From: Tetrahymena elliotti 4EA
Lineage: Eukaryota > Ciliophora > Oligohymenophorea > Hymenostomatida > Tetrahymenidae
Direction: 5' to 3'
Assembly: GCA_000231825.2 (NCBI GenBank)
Contig: JH720299.1
Location: 1,683,848-1,747,847, forward strand
DNA: 64,000 nucleotides
Below, piece after piece: positions 36,447 through 49,844 of this stretch. Position numbers and translations under genes: made by a program. A model generated the notes under the pieces. It did no database searches. It had not been told where the DNA came from and was given only the letters and a program-made list of their open reading frames with translations. Numbering within the stretch: position 1 is the stretch's first letter; every line of letters begins with the position of its first letter.

Positions 36447-39400
36447 ATGCGCAAGAGAAGTGGAGCTCTACACAGCACTAACCAGGAAGAGTATTTAAAG
36501 GTAATTTAATTTTTTGCTTATTATTTTCAATGAACTTTTTCAGAATTTAAATTTTTGCTCACGTAAAAACTAACAAGCAAACAAATTAACAAAAAAACTA
36601 ATAAAAAAAAATTTATTTGCTTTCTTGTTATTCTTTTGTTTTTGTCTTATTTAAAATAGATAGGAAAGCTATTGATTTATTAATCAATCATTCAATTCTC
36701 AAATTTTCAAAGCAAAGCCAAAAATTAAATAAAAGAATTCCTTCCTTTTTCTTTCTTCTAAATCAAAAACATATAAATGCATCCATCCATACAATGATTA
36801 ATTTGCACACATATTCTCAATTTTATTAATTTTTGTTTTTCACTCTACACCCATCCTATTTACATTTTTTTTTTTGAGTTATTACTTCACCTTTTTTTCA
36901 TTCACAATTTACTTTAATTATTTATGTTACTGCTTAGCGGTATCTTTTTTCACTCTTCCTTAATATTATATTTAATATTCCCCTTTACTCTTCTACATAA
37001 AATCTAAAATATCCTTCTCACCTTTATTTTTTTCATACAATCAAAAGCTTGCAGTAGAATAGCAGAAGTAATTCTAAGATATTTATTCGTTGTAGCAGAA
37101 ATGCAGTAGCGAAACGTTTGATCCGTACTCAGAAGATGCTTAATCTAATATGAAAAAAAAACCTGTTTATGAACTACGCTCATATGTAGATTTACAAGTA
37201 ATTATTATGCATTAGTTAAAATAAAAAAAGCAAAAGAAAAATTAAGTTAAAATTGCAATGCTCAATTGCCTTTTTCATCTAAGTTATTTAAGCTATTATT
37301 TTAAATTGCATAGGGTAATGATAGCCTTTAAGCAAAAAATAAAGAAAAGGAAGATATTTATGCAGGATTAGACTATTCCTCTACATAAAGTATGAATCAA
37401 AATGCAATCGAATAACAAGAAGAAAATGAACAATTTAAACCAATAAACACCTCAGTTATTAATATCATGCTTGTCACACAATTTGAAGAACCATTTGTCA
37501 AGGAAATTTATAAATTGGACTCATTCAACCCAAACTAGTAAATACATTACACTAAAAACCTTATCTTTTATACTAAAAATTACAAGCAAATAAACATACA
37601 AACAAACTGTCCCTATATCTATCAATCTATTTATTTTTCAATCAATTAATCTATAGATCAAATCAATATCTTGATTTAATAAATAACTCACTTTTTCCCC
37701 TCTAGACAGTATCTTTAACATTCAACTTGACTGTAAAATTATCAGTAAAATAGGCTAAACCTTTCACCAAAAGTGAGTTAAAAGTGCATAAATCAAGCGA
37801 AAAAAGATATTTTTTTTGATTCATCAGACTCCAGTTAAAAAGTTAATAACAAAATAAAATAGATTGATAGAAAAATATAATTCAGTTAATTCACAATTTA
37901 GTTAGTAATTCCTTCTCAAATATTTTAAATAATAATTTAGGGATTGTCCGACTTAAAACAAAAACAAAATGCTAGACTTAGTTATAGAAACAGAATAAAA
38001 AGACCAAGATGAAAGAATTGTATTTAAATTATGGATGCACAATATCTCATAATCTCTTTAATCCTCAATCCATAATCAAATAATTGAAGAAAGTAAAATT
38101 ATTATTAAATACCAGCCAATTCACATGTTGAAAAATATGCTCTGTATTCAAATAGTTCATTACTCAAGATGTTCTCATTTTATTTTTCTCTATGCAGAGG
38201 GAAACTCTAAAAGCTATACAGAAGTCAATGCTTAATATGAAAAGACAAAACTGATTAAAAGCGACAATTTCAAAGCAACTTTTATTGGAGTTGAAACTTT
38301 AAATTCCTTATATTAGCTGAGTAATTTAGCATAATTAAAGGTAAATATTTAATAAAAGATACGAAAAATTTAAATCTTGTTCAATATTTATACTCAAATC
38401 TTTTAATCAAATCACTTGAAAACCAATAGGCAAAAAAAAATATTTAAATTAATATCTAAATCTAAATTCATATCCAGCCAACCAATCATTTCAAAAATAT
38501 TCATTCAAGGTATTATTTAAATTTTCAAAACTAGCTAAATATCCTAAGACAGATCTTTTTAAAAATCTTCAAATTAGCTCTATTAATTATTAAAAGTACC
38601 ATCTAATAGACAATCACATATTTTAAAACTTCAAAACCTGATTTATTTTAAATCATAGATAGATAAATTGATAATTAGCTCTTATTTAAATATAAAGAAG
38701 AAGAATAAAATTATTACTCTAAGATATTTTTACATTAACAAAATTTTTTGATTCAGCAACTTCATCTAAAGTTTTAGTGAGTATTTTAAATCTGAAATGA
38801 ATTAAGAAAGATTTATATAATATTTTACTATTAATAACAATCAAAAAAAGATATGTGATATGTATGATCTCTCAAAATTAGATATGTAACTTTTGATTTT
38901 TGATAAATAAAATATGCAGCAAACACGCCAATCAAATAGATTTATTATTCAGACACCATAGATAAAAATAAAAATTAAATAATACCAATTATTCATTCAT
39001 ATCTAAAATGATCTCATGAAATACTCTCAAATCTAATTAATTATGAAAGATCGATTTATTCTTCATCAAATAAACTTTTCTATAAATTTAAGAACAATTA
39101 TATCTCAAATCTATTTCTCAAATTAAAAAAATTATGAATTAATAAAGGAAAAAAAAATATAAGCATTTATCAATAACTGATTAAATAAATAAAAGAACAA
39201 TAAATTTGATTATCGTCACTTTGAAAATCAATTATATTTAAATGGAATAATCAAATGGAGGTTATAAAAATATTCTGAATACTCATTGCTTCTAATTTAT
39301 GTCTTTAAAAGTGGAATGAAAAGATTGAGTTTTTATTAACATTTATGAAGATCTAAAATATTTCATTTAGATATTTGAACAATTTATTTTTAAAAAAGGA

Positions 39401-40023
39401 TTAAGAAGATGAAATTCAAGAAGAATTACCTTAAGCTAAAATTGGAAAATTTAATAGAAAAATAAATGTTCATCAAAATAAATTGACTCCCTGCATTCGA
39501 AATGTAATTAATTCTTCAATTTTAGATTTATTAGATTTTAAAATTTTGATTTAGAATCCCATAGATAATACAAATTTTCTACAATCTTTAATGATAAATA
39601 TTAATCATTCCCCTAACAAATCAATAATATTTTTTCTCTATAAAAATAATTAGCTTTGCTAGTTAAAAGAAAGAGATATATAATCTTCTTCAACATCATC
39701 AACTTCTTCAATATCATCAACTTCTTCTTCTTCTTCATCCTCATCATCATCAGCTTCAAGCTTTAAAAGATAAAGATAAAATATGATCAATTCAACAGCT
39801 TTGTCACCCTACCATCATATAATCATAAATAATTAACAATAGCTACTCACCCAGTACCCGGATGAAAGCTTGTAAATAAATACAATTTAAGTCAATGAAT
39901 GAAATAAGAAAAGCATCAAAGAGGAAGAGAAAAAAGATGAGGTTCAATAGCCACAACAATAAGTCCAGCTTTGAAGAAAGTTCAAAAAATAGAGTATTGC
40001 TATAGCTGATAATTAGAGACTGA
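36447..40023 (+). CDS. uncharacterised multi-exon protein; 3' half not fully resolved
   Basis: Well-supported 5' exons are 36447-36500, 37048-37197, 37314-37537, 37710-37772 and 37941-38340, all in phase. They start MRKRSGALHSTNQEEYLK. Exon 6 probably begins at 38553 (acceptor ACAG, phase 0) and reads FKTSKPDLFQIIDRQI and on to near 38780. From there to about 39290 two or three frames alternate with TGA stops, and I could not place splice sites with confidence. From about 39310 a clear exon runs to 39871 and includes a Ser-rich run (39675-39758). A 37-nt intron (39872-39908) then leads to the last exon 39909-40023, which carries a basic KASKRKRKKMRF stretch like a nuclear-localisation signal. 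No known domain was recognised. The product may be nuclear. Possible explanations for the unclear middle are missed small introns, indel errors or gene decay. Confidence 0.65.
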
Positions 40024-42058
40024 ATACTGAATGAGGACTTTATTTTTTAACTAAAAAGTCAATATTAAAATAAATTAATTAAATTAAGAGGCTAAATATT
40101 TTTCAAATCAATAACATAATCCAAACTAAAATATTATTTAATAATTAATAATAAAATAAATTATTTAGTCAAATAAATAATAACTCTAACATTATTAATG
40201 CAATATTAATAATAAAACACTAATAATAATAATAATATCTCTAATAATAAGATTGTTAGTAATTCAAGATATAAAAAGAACTATTTATAATTAACTAATT
40301 AACATCCATAATAATTTATATATTTGAATAATTAACAAATCAACTTGGCTTTTTAGCATCATTTAAATCACAAATTTTGAATACTTAATTAAATAAAATA
40401 GTGGATAGTTTTTCTTTGAATTAATATTATAATAATTAAATGCAAAATATAATAAATTTTTCCTATTAACATAATTATTATGATATCTAATTTGAAATAG
40501 ATAAATAAATAAATGAAATAACTAATAACCAAACAAAATAACTATTTAAATATTATGAATCATTTTTTAAATAAATTAAGTAATTATTAAAATTAGTTAA
40601 ATACTATTTCATATATTAAAAAATCATTTGAATTATTTATTATATATAATTTTAAATCTTTTTTACTTTCAAACAAAATGTTTGTTTGTCTATTAATCTT
40701 AATTTAACATTGATTGCCAAACAAAAACCAACTATCTTATTTAATAATTTTTTGAATTATTAATAAATTTATATTATAATTAATATTTATATATGATAAA
40801 GATAGAATATTTATATATGATAAAGATAGAATATTTATATATGATAAAGATAGAATATTAATCTATGTCTCAATCAACACCATTTGGTAACAACTAAATT
40901 TGTAATACTTAGTTTTATATTTATCAAAATAATTAGTAAAGAAAAAATAAAAACTTATTTTTTTGTAAATCCAAAATATATTTTCACTCAAAAATAGTAA
41001 GTAAATTTGTTTTAAATGTTAATTTAAAATAAAAATAAAGAATCTTTTATTAAGAAATAAGAATCTAACATTTTTTATTTTTAGAAATAAAAACTTTGAA
41101 TTATCATTTTGATGATAAAATTAATTTATTCCAAAAAATATTTATTAAAAAAACAATGAAAAGTTACTGAACATAATTTTCGCATTAATAAATTTGAATT
41201 TAATATTAATTTAAAAAGATGAAATCGTAATGATTAAATTTAAGATAAATAAATTATGGATGACATTTAATATTTAATAATAAATTATTTACAAAAACTG
41301 TAAGAAAAATATTTTTGATAGAATCTTTGAAATTAATAAATTATTTTAATTTGAAATAAATCATTTAAAAAAATTCTTGAGAAAAAAAAAAATATTTTTA
41401 TGAGAGAAGGATATAAATGAATATAAAGAATAATTTGGTTTAAAAATACTAAATTTTTAAAAATATTGTGAAAAATAAATGAAGAAAGGGAAGAAATTTT
41501 GGAATATTAACATATTAAAGTAATTGGTTAAAAGTTTTTGATCGCATTGAAATAAAAAAGGAATATAAAAAGTAGAAAGATACAAAAAAATTAGGGGATA
41601 AAAGCTTATATTCATTCATAAAAAATTAGTTTGCAAATAAATGATAAGCAAGGAAAGAAGGCAGATAAAAATGAATGAATTGATAGGTAAAGAGATAAAT
41701 AGATTTAGAATGAATACTTGATCAATGATATTAGAAATAAATGTATGATTGATTGTATGTATGCTTGGCTGATTCTTTTTATTTGTTTGATTGATTGATA
41801 AATTATCTGCTTGCATGTATGTATGCATACTTGGCTAAGGCCATTGAATAATACATGCAAAATACAAAGGAAAGGAATCAGAATTAAAGACAGACACTTA
41901 TATTTATTTATTTTAACATTGGACATTTGCTCAATAATACATTTAATTGATATTGACTATTAAAAGTGGGTAAGAGGGAAAAAAATATAAAATTAAAAAG
42001 AAAGCAAAATTAAATACAAAAAGAAAAAAAAGATAATTTAATACAAGTATTAGCAAAA
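40024..42058. other. intergenic spacer with minisatellite, upstream of RPL11
   Basis: AT-rich 2-kb region. Apart from the 24-bp tandem repeat at 40782-40859, no feature was recognised. The last ~100 bases before the RPL11 start are A-rich, as in many ciliate 5' leaders, and should hold its promoter. Confidence 0.5.
40782..40859. repeat. 24-bp minisatellite, three copies
   Basis: Three near-perfect tandem copies begin at 40782, 40806 and 40830. Each contains atatttatatat then gataaagatagaat. Intergenic and non-coding. Confidence 0.9.
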
Positions 42059-43809
42059 ATGACCGACAAAAAGGAAAATAAGATGAGAGAAGTCAAGATC
42101 GCCAAGTTGGTTATCAACTGTTGCGTTGGTGAATCTGGTGATAAGCTTACCAAGGCTGCTAAGGTCTTGAAGGATTTATCCGGTCAAGAACCCGTCTTCT
42201 CCAGAGCTAGATACACCATCAGATCTTTCGGTATCAAGAGAAACGAAAAGATGGCTGTTCACGTTACCATCAGAGGTGATAAGGCTAGAGATATCCTTAC
42301 CAGAGGTTTAAAGGTTAAGGAAATGGAACTTAGAAAGAAGAACTTCTCTAACACTGGTATTTAATTAAACTCGTTTTTCTCTTTAAATCTGATTAAATAA
42401 AATAATTCATGATTTTCTTTCAACTTGCTTCTTTATTCTCCAGCTGATGGTTCAAAGTTTTTTTTTGTTGCATTAAGCAAGATTTATGAAGAAAACTTAT
42501 TTTACATTTCAAACTTAATTATTTCAACGGCTTAATTAATCTTTATTTTTAAAACAGGTAACTTCGGTTTCGGTATCTAAGAACACATCGATCTCGGTAT
42601 GAAATATGACCCCTCTACGTAAACAATTTAGATAACATCAAAACAAACAAACAAACTTTTAAATTGTTAGCATCTGAAAAGCTCTTAAATCAAAGATATA
42701 AAAAGCCTTATAAAATACAAAACAGCTAATATAAATAGTAATAGAATAAAAAGCAATATTTCCAATATAAAATAGTACAATCTTTACTATAATTTAAATG
42801 ATAAAATCTTTTATATTTGTTGTAAAAGCTGATTATGATGCTGCAATTAAAAAAATCAACTTCTTGATAATAATTTACTATTATTCTAATCTTCTTAATT
42901 TATAATAATAGTGGTATTTTCGGTATGGACTTCTACGTCGTCCTTGAAAGACCCGGTACAAGAGTTGCTAGAAGAAGAAGAGCTACCTCCAGAGTCGGTA
43001 AGCAACGAATTTCTTATTTATTTAAAAGATATTTCAGAAGAAGTTCTGAAATAAGTCTTTCTTATTCATGCTCACTCTAGTCAGAAAACTCAATATATCT
43101 GTAGATATAAATAAATTGCTAAAATTAAAGATGATGATGATGATGATAATAATAGTAATAAGCGAAAAGAATAACACAAATAGTCCATCTAATTAAGTTG
43201 AACAGAACATAGCAATTCAATTTAAAGGCACAAGTTATTTTTAATTGAAAGATATTAATTAAATTTAGACAGCAAATATGTTAAAAAGCCAAAAAAAATA
43301 GAAGCTCTTTAAAAACTAAATAAAGTTAAACATAAAATCTTTGCTTTCACTGAGTTTAAAAATGAATTCCATGCTTTAACTTTTAACAAAGATGGTTCTT
43401 ATTAAAATTGAATCCAATTTATGTATCTGCAATAAAACTAATTTAAGAGGCAAACAAATAAAATGAAACTATCTCATAAATTTAGTAATTTAATGTAAAA
43501 TAATTAATTTGCTCTTGTAATAAGGTCAATTAAAAAGAAATCTTCAAAAAAAATAACTTTGCTAAACCTGTTTGTGCTATAAAAATAATTTAAGCATTTA
43601 TTTATATGGAATGGTAGATAAATCAATTGGACTAAAAATAGATAGAATGATTAGAGAGAATTAGAATAAGATTGATTTTTATATTTATTTATTTCTTTTA
43701 ATGACTATTTGTTAACAAATTAATTAACTAACTAGGTAACAACCAAATGATCTCCAAGGAAGAATGTATCAACTGGTTCAAGACCGAATTCGAAGGCAAT
43801 GTCTACTGA
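42059..43809 (+). CDS. RPL11: 60S ribosomal protein L11 (uL5)
   Basis: Four exons, 42059-42356, 42558-42618, 42912-42997 and 43736-43809 (TGA), encode 172 residues; the sum is 519 nt. The protein carries the uL5 signatures: [20 protein letters not shown] at the N-terminus, [20 protein letters not shown], and [17 protein letters not shown], with a C-terminus ending EFEGNVY. uL5 sits in the central protuberance of the large subunit, binds 5S rRNA together with uL18, and contacts the P-site tRNA region. Codon use differs sharply from the neighbours: AAG for Lys, GGT and GCT, CAA/TAA for Gln and C-ending codons, typical of a highly expressed gene. Introns are 201, 293 and 738 nt. The assignment is secure from sequence; length matches the eukaryotic family. 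Confidence 0.99.
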
Positions 43810-45005
43810 GAAATTAAAAATACTTATACCCTAAATAATATAATTATTTAAAATTATAATATATACTTTTTTAGTAAATTATTAAACAAACGCGGCTTGT
43901 ATTTGTTTTAATGTATTTATTTAAACGAATAAAAATATATTCAACTTGTAGGTTCATTCCACTCCTTCTTACTAAATTTAATTCTTCTTTCAAACCTAAA
44001 CTAATCTTTATGTTTTAATTATGTTATAAAAAGATAAATTCTAAATCAAAACCTTCAAAGAAGTGGTAATAATCAACTAAATAACTAAAAATATTGAATT
44101 TCAATCAAAATCAATGTTTAATATTTTTGGAAATTAATTTTTATCTAACATAAATTATGAAATAGGCTTTAAGCAGATAGAATAAAAGCAATTCAATTTT
44201 CTAATCAGTTATTTAAAGAATTACCAAGTCTGTCTCTTCGAAGTCAAAAATTTAAAATTTAAAAACTCTTGATGACATTTGAAGGAACATGAAGACATGA
44301 ATGATTTCATGAACTTTTTTTTATTTTGAGTGAAAACAAATAATTTTGTACTTAATTTATTATTTTAGATTTTTTATGAAATACAAATTACATATCAAAT
44401 GTTTAATTTATTTAAATTAAATTTAGTTTTTAAATGAAATCATATTTTCATGTTCAACAATCACATAAAATAATCATATTAAAGTTAGTCAATTTAAAAA
44501 ATAAATCTAGTTCATTTTTACTTTAAATAATAATTTTCAACTTAATTTATTTGAAATAAGCTTAGTATGTATATAAATAGAGTTCTTTTAATAATTTGCA
44601 AATTGATAAAAATTTGTTTTCATTTTTGAAAATATTTTGTTTTTCTAGAAAAGTAAAATAAAAGTCAAAATTTAGATTATCAAAAAAAAAAAATTAATTT
44701 ACTATGCTAATCCAATTTTAAATTTGGGAATTCTTTCTTTGATAAATACTTTCTGTACTCACTATTTTTTAACTCAAAATTACTTATTGATCAAAAATTT
44801 TAGGTCAATTTTTTTGACATAAATAATAATAATAATTTAAATTTTCTATTTTCTTTATTATGAAAAAATAAACTTTTATGATTATTAAAAAAATAAAAAT
44901 TTAAATTATTAAAAAAATACAAATTTAAATTATTAAAAAAATACAAATTTAAATTATTAAAAAAATACAAATTTAAATATAAATTAAATTATTTTTAAAA
45001 TGTTT
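43810..45005. other. intergenic spacer between convergent genes
   Basis: Holds the 3' ends of RPL11 (+) and the MMS19 homologue (-). AT-rich, with a 24-bp tandem repeat at 44881-44976 near the MMS19 stop. No gene was recognised. Confidence 0.5.
44881..44976. repeat. 24-bp minisatellite, four copies
   Basis: Four tandem units start at 44881, 44905, 44929 and 44953. Each is attattaaaaaaatac followed by aaatttaa, and the first copy has one substitution. It lies 30 bp beyond the stop codon of the MMS19 gene. Confidence 0.92.
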
Positions 45006-48000
45006 TCAAATTATCATGTGCCATTGATTTACAGTGTAAACTGCATGTCTTCTAACAGGTCTCTTTTTGTGAGATAAATAGCTATCTAATGAATCAATTA
45101 CTTCTTTTTTATAGCGCTTAACTAAATGGTACTCAAAGCGAATGCATTCTCCAAGACATTTTATGATTTCTATGGTACAACTTACACTGTTATTTTATTG
45201 TAATAGTAACTTCAGTAAACAATTTATTAAACTTTCGCTGCTATTTCCAATAACATTTAAGTCAGTATTAATAAGTCTAGTTAATAATTTAATAGCACTC
45301 TCCTATTTTAATAAAGAAAAACAAAATTGGTATTATAAATCTCTGAAATTTCAAAAAATTACCAATCCTTGTGAGTCTGATGAGAAAGTAAGAGCTTCTA
45401 TAAGAATAGGTAAACTTATCGACTTATTAATTTTTAGAATAGAAAATGGACTAACAAGCAAAGTAGATGTCAAAACTAAATAGCATTTATTTTTAAGTTA
45501 AATTTACTAAGCATCATTCTTAATACTATTTAGCTTATTGTAAAATACTTCAACACAAGTATTGAATAATCTCTAAGCATGAGTTGGAGAATAAAATAAA
45601 TATTATTTTTATGCTTATGCATTCTTAGAATTCATTAACAAATTGTAAAAATCTACAGATAAATTAGATAATCCATTTACTTCTGATTAAACTATCTAAG
45701 AAAGTAGTTAAAAGGCTTCATTGTTCATACTAATAATCTATATTTTAAATAATATGTATAATCTATTAAAAATAACAAAAATAATTACTAATCCTCTTAA
45801 TATTCTAGAATATATTGTTAATTCAAACTCGGAAGTTTAATTATTAAATATCTTATTCTTCAACTATTCAATTAATTTTTTATAATCCTCATTTGGAAGG
45901 TATTCTTTATTAAATTAAATAAATTATTATCATTTTATTTTTTTTAAAAACCAATTTTCCAATTTTTTTGGGAAAAGATTCATTTATTTATTTTATAGAA
46001 GAAAGTAAAAATATCTATTCTTTGTTTTGAAAATAATTGAAATAGAACATAATTTAAAGAATGATTAAAGAAATAATTTACTTTATAACTTGTTACCAAA
46101 TAGCTTAGATAAAGAAAAAACAAAGGAAGAAAAACTTTTATTGTTAAATTATTCTGTTTTTTAGAGATTTTGATAGAATGAAATGAAAAATTCTTTCATT
46201 TCTAAGGATTTGCTAAGTTTTTTAATCAATTTTGTGAATAACAAAATACTTGAATATGGTTTTTATATGAGGGACATGAATGAGGTAATTTCCTCTACTG
46301 TTAGATCACAATCGTTTTTCACTACATTAGAGAGAATAGTCTTAATTTAACTTTTAATTTGCTTGTCTACAATATCAAGATTCTCAATTTACATTAATTA
46401 TTAATAAATATATTTATTTACATATTCTTTGTTAAGAGAAACTACTTTTTATAATAATTAATTTATTAATTTTTGTTAATTACGATTATTAATATTCTCA
46501 ATTATAAATTTAAAACATTCTTTCCATCCTTCAGTTTTATTTAAAATCATGGAGTTAAATCCATTAACAACTGTTTCATTCATGTTTTCTTAACCAAGCA
46601 AACCAATAAGCTTTAATTCTAAGAATGTTATTTTGCCTAATTAGTATTTTAAAATAAAAAATTAGAAACAAATTTAGAGCATTTGACTTACTTTCCGAAA
46701 GCTTTGAGTTAACAGTATAACAGTATTCTACCATGCATCTTTTTACAGTTTCTGAATAATTTTCTAGCTGGACTTCTGTGATTCCAATGTCTTCACAAAC
46801 AGATATAAATTCAATATCCTATTTGCATTACAAATATTTTTGAAAAAACTAAACTATTTATTATTTTATTTTCATTTACTTTTTCTTTAGATGCTTTTCC
46901 ATAAACAGCCAATTTCATCAATATTGCTAAAGATAAAATTTATATAGACTCATCGTTAGTATTTTAAATTTCTCCCATTAAAATATTTTTTAAGTTCTAT
47001 TTTAATAAATCAATTTTCATTTAAATGTAAGTTTGAATTTATTTTGTTTTTTAGAATTTAATAATCAGATTTAAATAAAAATATAGGAACAATTGTAATT
47101 AATAAATATGTAATCATGGTTTTTTCCAAATTGATCCTTATGTGATTAATGATTCATTTTAAATGATTAATTTATTTACCTTTTCTTTTTCTTCTTCTAA
47201 ATAAAAGTAAGGATTAAGCATGAAATCGCATGAATTTTTAATTTATTATTCTGCAGCAAGTAAAATAACTAATACAAACTCAAGCTATCTCTGTGCTACC
47301 ATCATGTCTTTGTTTGTGTATTTGCTGTTAAAATACTTGACTATTGAATTAACTATTGTGTAATTCATAGTTTAGTTAATTGGAATCAAAGCCTTTTTTT
47401 AATAAAATTTAGATATTTTACATTAAAATTTATAAAATTACTTTCATTAGTTTTTCTGAGAGAGCTGCATTATGATGCAGAAGACCATCTTCAAGAAGTT
47501 TAAATATGTGTTTACTTATTAACTTTAAATCAGAATAATATTCATTTTCTATGATATCTATTTAAAATTGATAAGGAAATAAATAAATAAAATAGTAAAT
47601 AATTTGGATTATGATACTTGTATCTTATTTGCAAGTAGAAGTAAGAAATACAACATATTGTTAAACTGATTCAACAACTTTATCTTATAATTCAACTTCT
47701 TCAATATCTTATGCATTTTCTATTATGTTATTCAAAATCTATTTTCTTTAACTGGAGAGCAATTATCCTGGAAGGTATTTCTTTTTATTTAAAAAAAATT
47801 TAATAAAAAAACAGCCAAAAACAATTTTATTTTACTTAAAAAATCAATTAATAAGTTTGTAATGCTGCTAATTTTGCATCAATATAGGATGAATTTATTT
47901 TTTCGTTTACTGTATCTAAAGTTTTTTGCAATAAATGCTAATTAATTAGACACAAATCAAGTGCTTCAGAAAGATCTTTTGGAGAAATCTAGTACTTTTT

Positions 48001-48801
48001 ATCTTATTCAGGATCTGGCTAGAAATCAATAGGATAATAGCATTCTAAATTATCAAATATATCTTCTAAAAATGGCTTTAACACAACAAGACTAAAATTT
48101 TCTAATATAAATCTGATTAATTTAAAAGATTTTATGATGCATCTTGGGTCTTTTTCATCTTCTGTGGATTCAATAATAACTTTTACATATGCTGCTCCTA
48201 AATCTATACAGCTTTCTGCGAAATTTTCTTGCAAGAATCTTAAAATAATGTAAATTGAATCTCTAACATCTTAAGAATATTGCGAAATATTGAACTTACT
48301 ATCACTTATTTTTTCAATGAATTGTTTGGTTAAATTTAATTAAAATTCCTTAAATGCTCCACTCTTTTTTGAATCTATTTTTTATTTCATTTATTCCTTA
48401 TGTTTAACTACATTCTTAAGTAATTCTAGCAACACTTTATTTGCATTTTTCACAGTAGCAACATCAAACAATTTTTACAAAAAAAACTAATACAAGGATT
48501 CAACTTCTTCCTAAGTCATTTGCAAACCTGTGTATCTACTAAAAAATAGATAAATAAATTCAGTAGCTCTTTGTCTAATTTTTTCTCTGCCATTGACAAA
48601 ATAAAATTCCATCTTTTCAAAAAACTGAAAAAGATTAATTTAATTCATCTAAAAAGCAATCAATAACTTAGTTATACACTTTGTATCAACACTTCTATCA
48701 TTAGTTTCGTTATTAATAAACTCTATTATAGAATTTTCAATGTCTTCCTCCTATTTTTTACCCTTATTGCCAAAGCTACTTAAAAAGTCTTCTATGTTCA
48801 T
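45006..48801 (-). CDS. MMS19: MMS19 homologue, cytosolic Fe-S cluster targeting factor
   Basis: Eight exons: 47836-48801, 47618-47780, 47442-47557, 47180-47392, 46880-46996, 46692-46818, 46082-46636 and 45006-45904. Seven GT...AG introns of 49-183 nt separate them; the sum is 3156 nt, 1051 residues, close to the ~1030 of animal MMS19. The N-terminal domain shows the family block EKDPRCIIKSFKLIRFIL followed by CYYPIDFQPDP and ALDLCLINQHL. The C-terminus ends in HEAT-like helices with HKKRPVRRHAVYTVNQWH, matching the KRxVR end of MMS19. The known role is to act with CIAO1/CIAO2B in the late CIA complex, docking apo-proteins such as XPD, FANCJ, DNA polymerases and primase to receive Fe-S clusters; loss sensitises cells to DNA damage. 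Cytosol and nucleus. No frameshift or missing region was seen. Assignment by remembered family motifs, not a database search. Confidence 0.9.
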
Positions 48802-49338
48802 TTATAAATTTTGCTATCTTTTTTTAATGTTTCTATTAATGTATCTTCTACTCTGTATTTATTTAATTGTATCAGAAATATAATTAATTGTTTGTTTAAT
48901 TATTATATACCTCTCCACTTTATATTTATTTTTTTCAGCTAAATATCTAAATTTATTATTTTTCATTAATTTAGTTTGATAACTTTTCCTAAAATTTCTG
49001 AGTATTTACTCATAACAAAAACATTTCAATTAATTCTAATTTATTTAATCTTTAAAACTTAACTAAATTTTTTATTTTTATTTGCAAAATAATGAATAAC
49101 CATTTTAGTTTTTTTAATATTTTACAAAATAAAATGAATTTAAAAATAATTTTTTTATATTTAAGTTTAAGAAAAAAAAAAACGTATTTTTTATTCGAAA
49201 TCAATGAGAGAAAGCCAGAGTGTTTATTTTATATTCATAAGGCAAGCATACGTTAACATAAATGATAAAGACATGTAATGTTACAAGCAGAAATTAAATA
49301 TTTTTTTCAAAATATAATATTCCATTTTTGTATTTTGC
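48802..49338. other. intergenic spacer
   Basis: AT-rich DNA upstream of MMS19 and downstream of the small minus-strand gene. Nothing else was recognised. Confidence 0.5.
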
Positions 49339-49844
49339 TCAAAGCTTTAATCTTGAATCATTCAATATTTTATCTCTTATCCTTCCTCCTGGCAAATAAT
49401 TTATTCTTTTTGAGTATTCTAAATATAAATATTTTCGGAGTGTTTGTTTTATGATCCTTTCTTCTCTAATTCTAAATTTTCCATTTTTTTTTTCAAACAG
49501 TTTACTTTCAACAGAAAAGATGATATTCTGAATTTTTTCTCCTTAAATGCTTACCAAATTCATACCTTTTAGTGATGGTTAACTTCTTTAAGGAATTTTT
49601 TTAAAGGAGTAAGATGATAAAGATCTCTTGTTTTATTTAAAAAATTTTATACCTTTCTAATGATGGTAGCATTATTGGAATAATTACGCTAAAAGCTAAA
49701 AGAAAAAAGTAATTTTTTTCTTTATTTTTAGTATATAATAGAAATAAATAAAGGATAAAATAAATGTTTTATTTTATGTTCAACTTACCTCTTACTTTAC
49801 ACTTTTTTTTGAAAAATCAATTTTATTCAAAAATAAAGAGAAAA
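49339..49844 (-). CDS. small basic protein, 3' exons of an unresolved gene
   Basis: The last exon 49339-49695 (119 codons including TGA 49339-49341) is strongly coding in composition. It ends with a basic, aromatic C-terminus (IKQTLRKYLYLEYSKRINYL, then a GGRIRDK stretch). It joins in phase 0 across a 93-nt intron (49696-49788, GTAAGT...TTTTAG) to a 56-nt exon 49789-49844 (FSLFLNKIDFSKKSVKQE). Further upstream to about 50030 a coding-like frame continues, but I could not place a start codon. An internal ATG at 49561-49563 (MNLVSIQGEK) could alternatively start a 74-residue protein. No family was recognised. The gene lies head-to-head with the gene starting at 50240. Confidence 0.55.

Noticed and set aside
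44881..44976. CRISPR-like regular repeats
   Set aside because: The units are directly abutting 24-bp copies without spacers, in a eukaryotic genome; this is a minisatellite.
45142..45483. A 113-codon plus-strand open frame
   Set aside because: It is antisense to the last exon of the MMS19 homologue, whose phases and C-terminal motifs are well supported. It is open only by chance.
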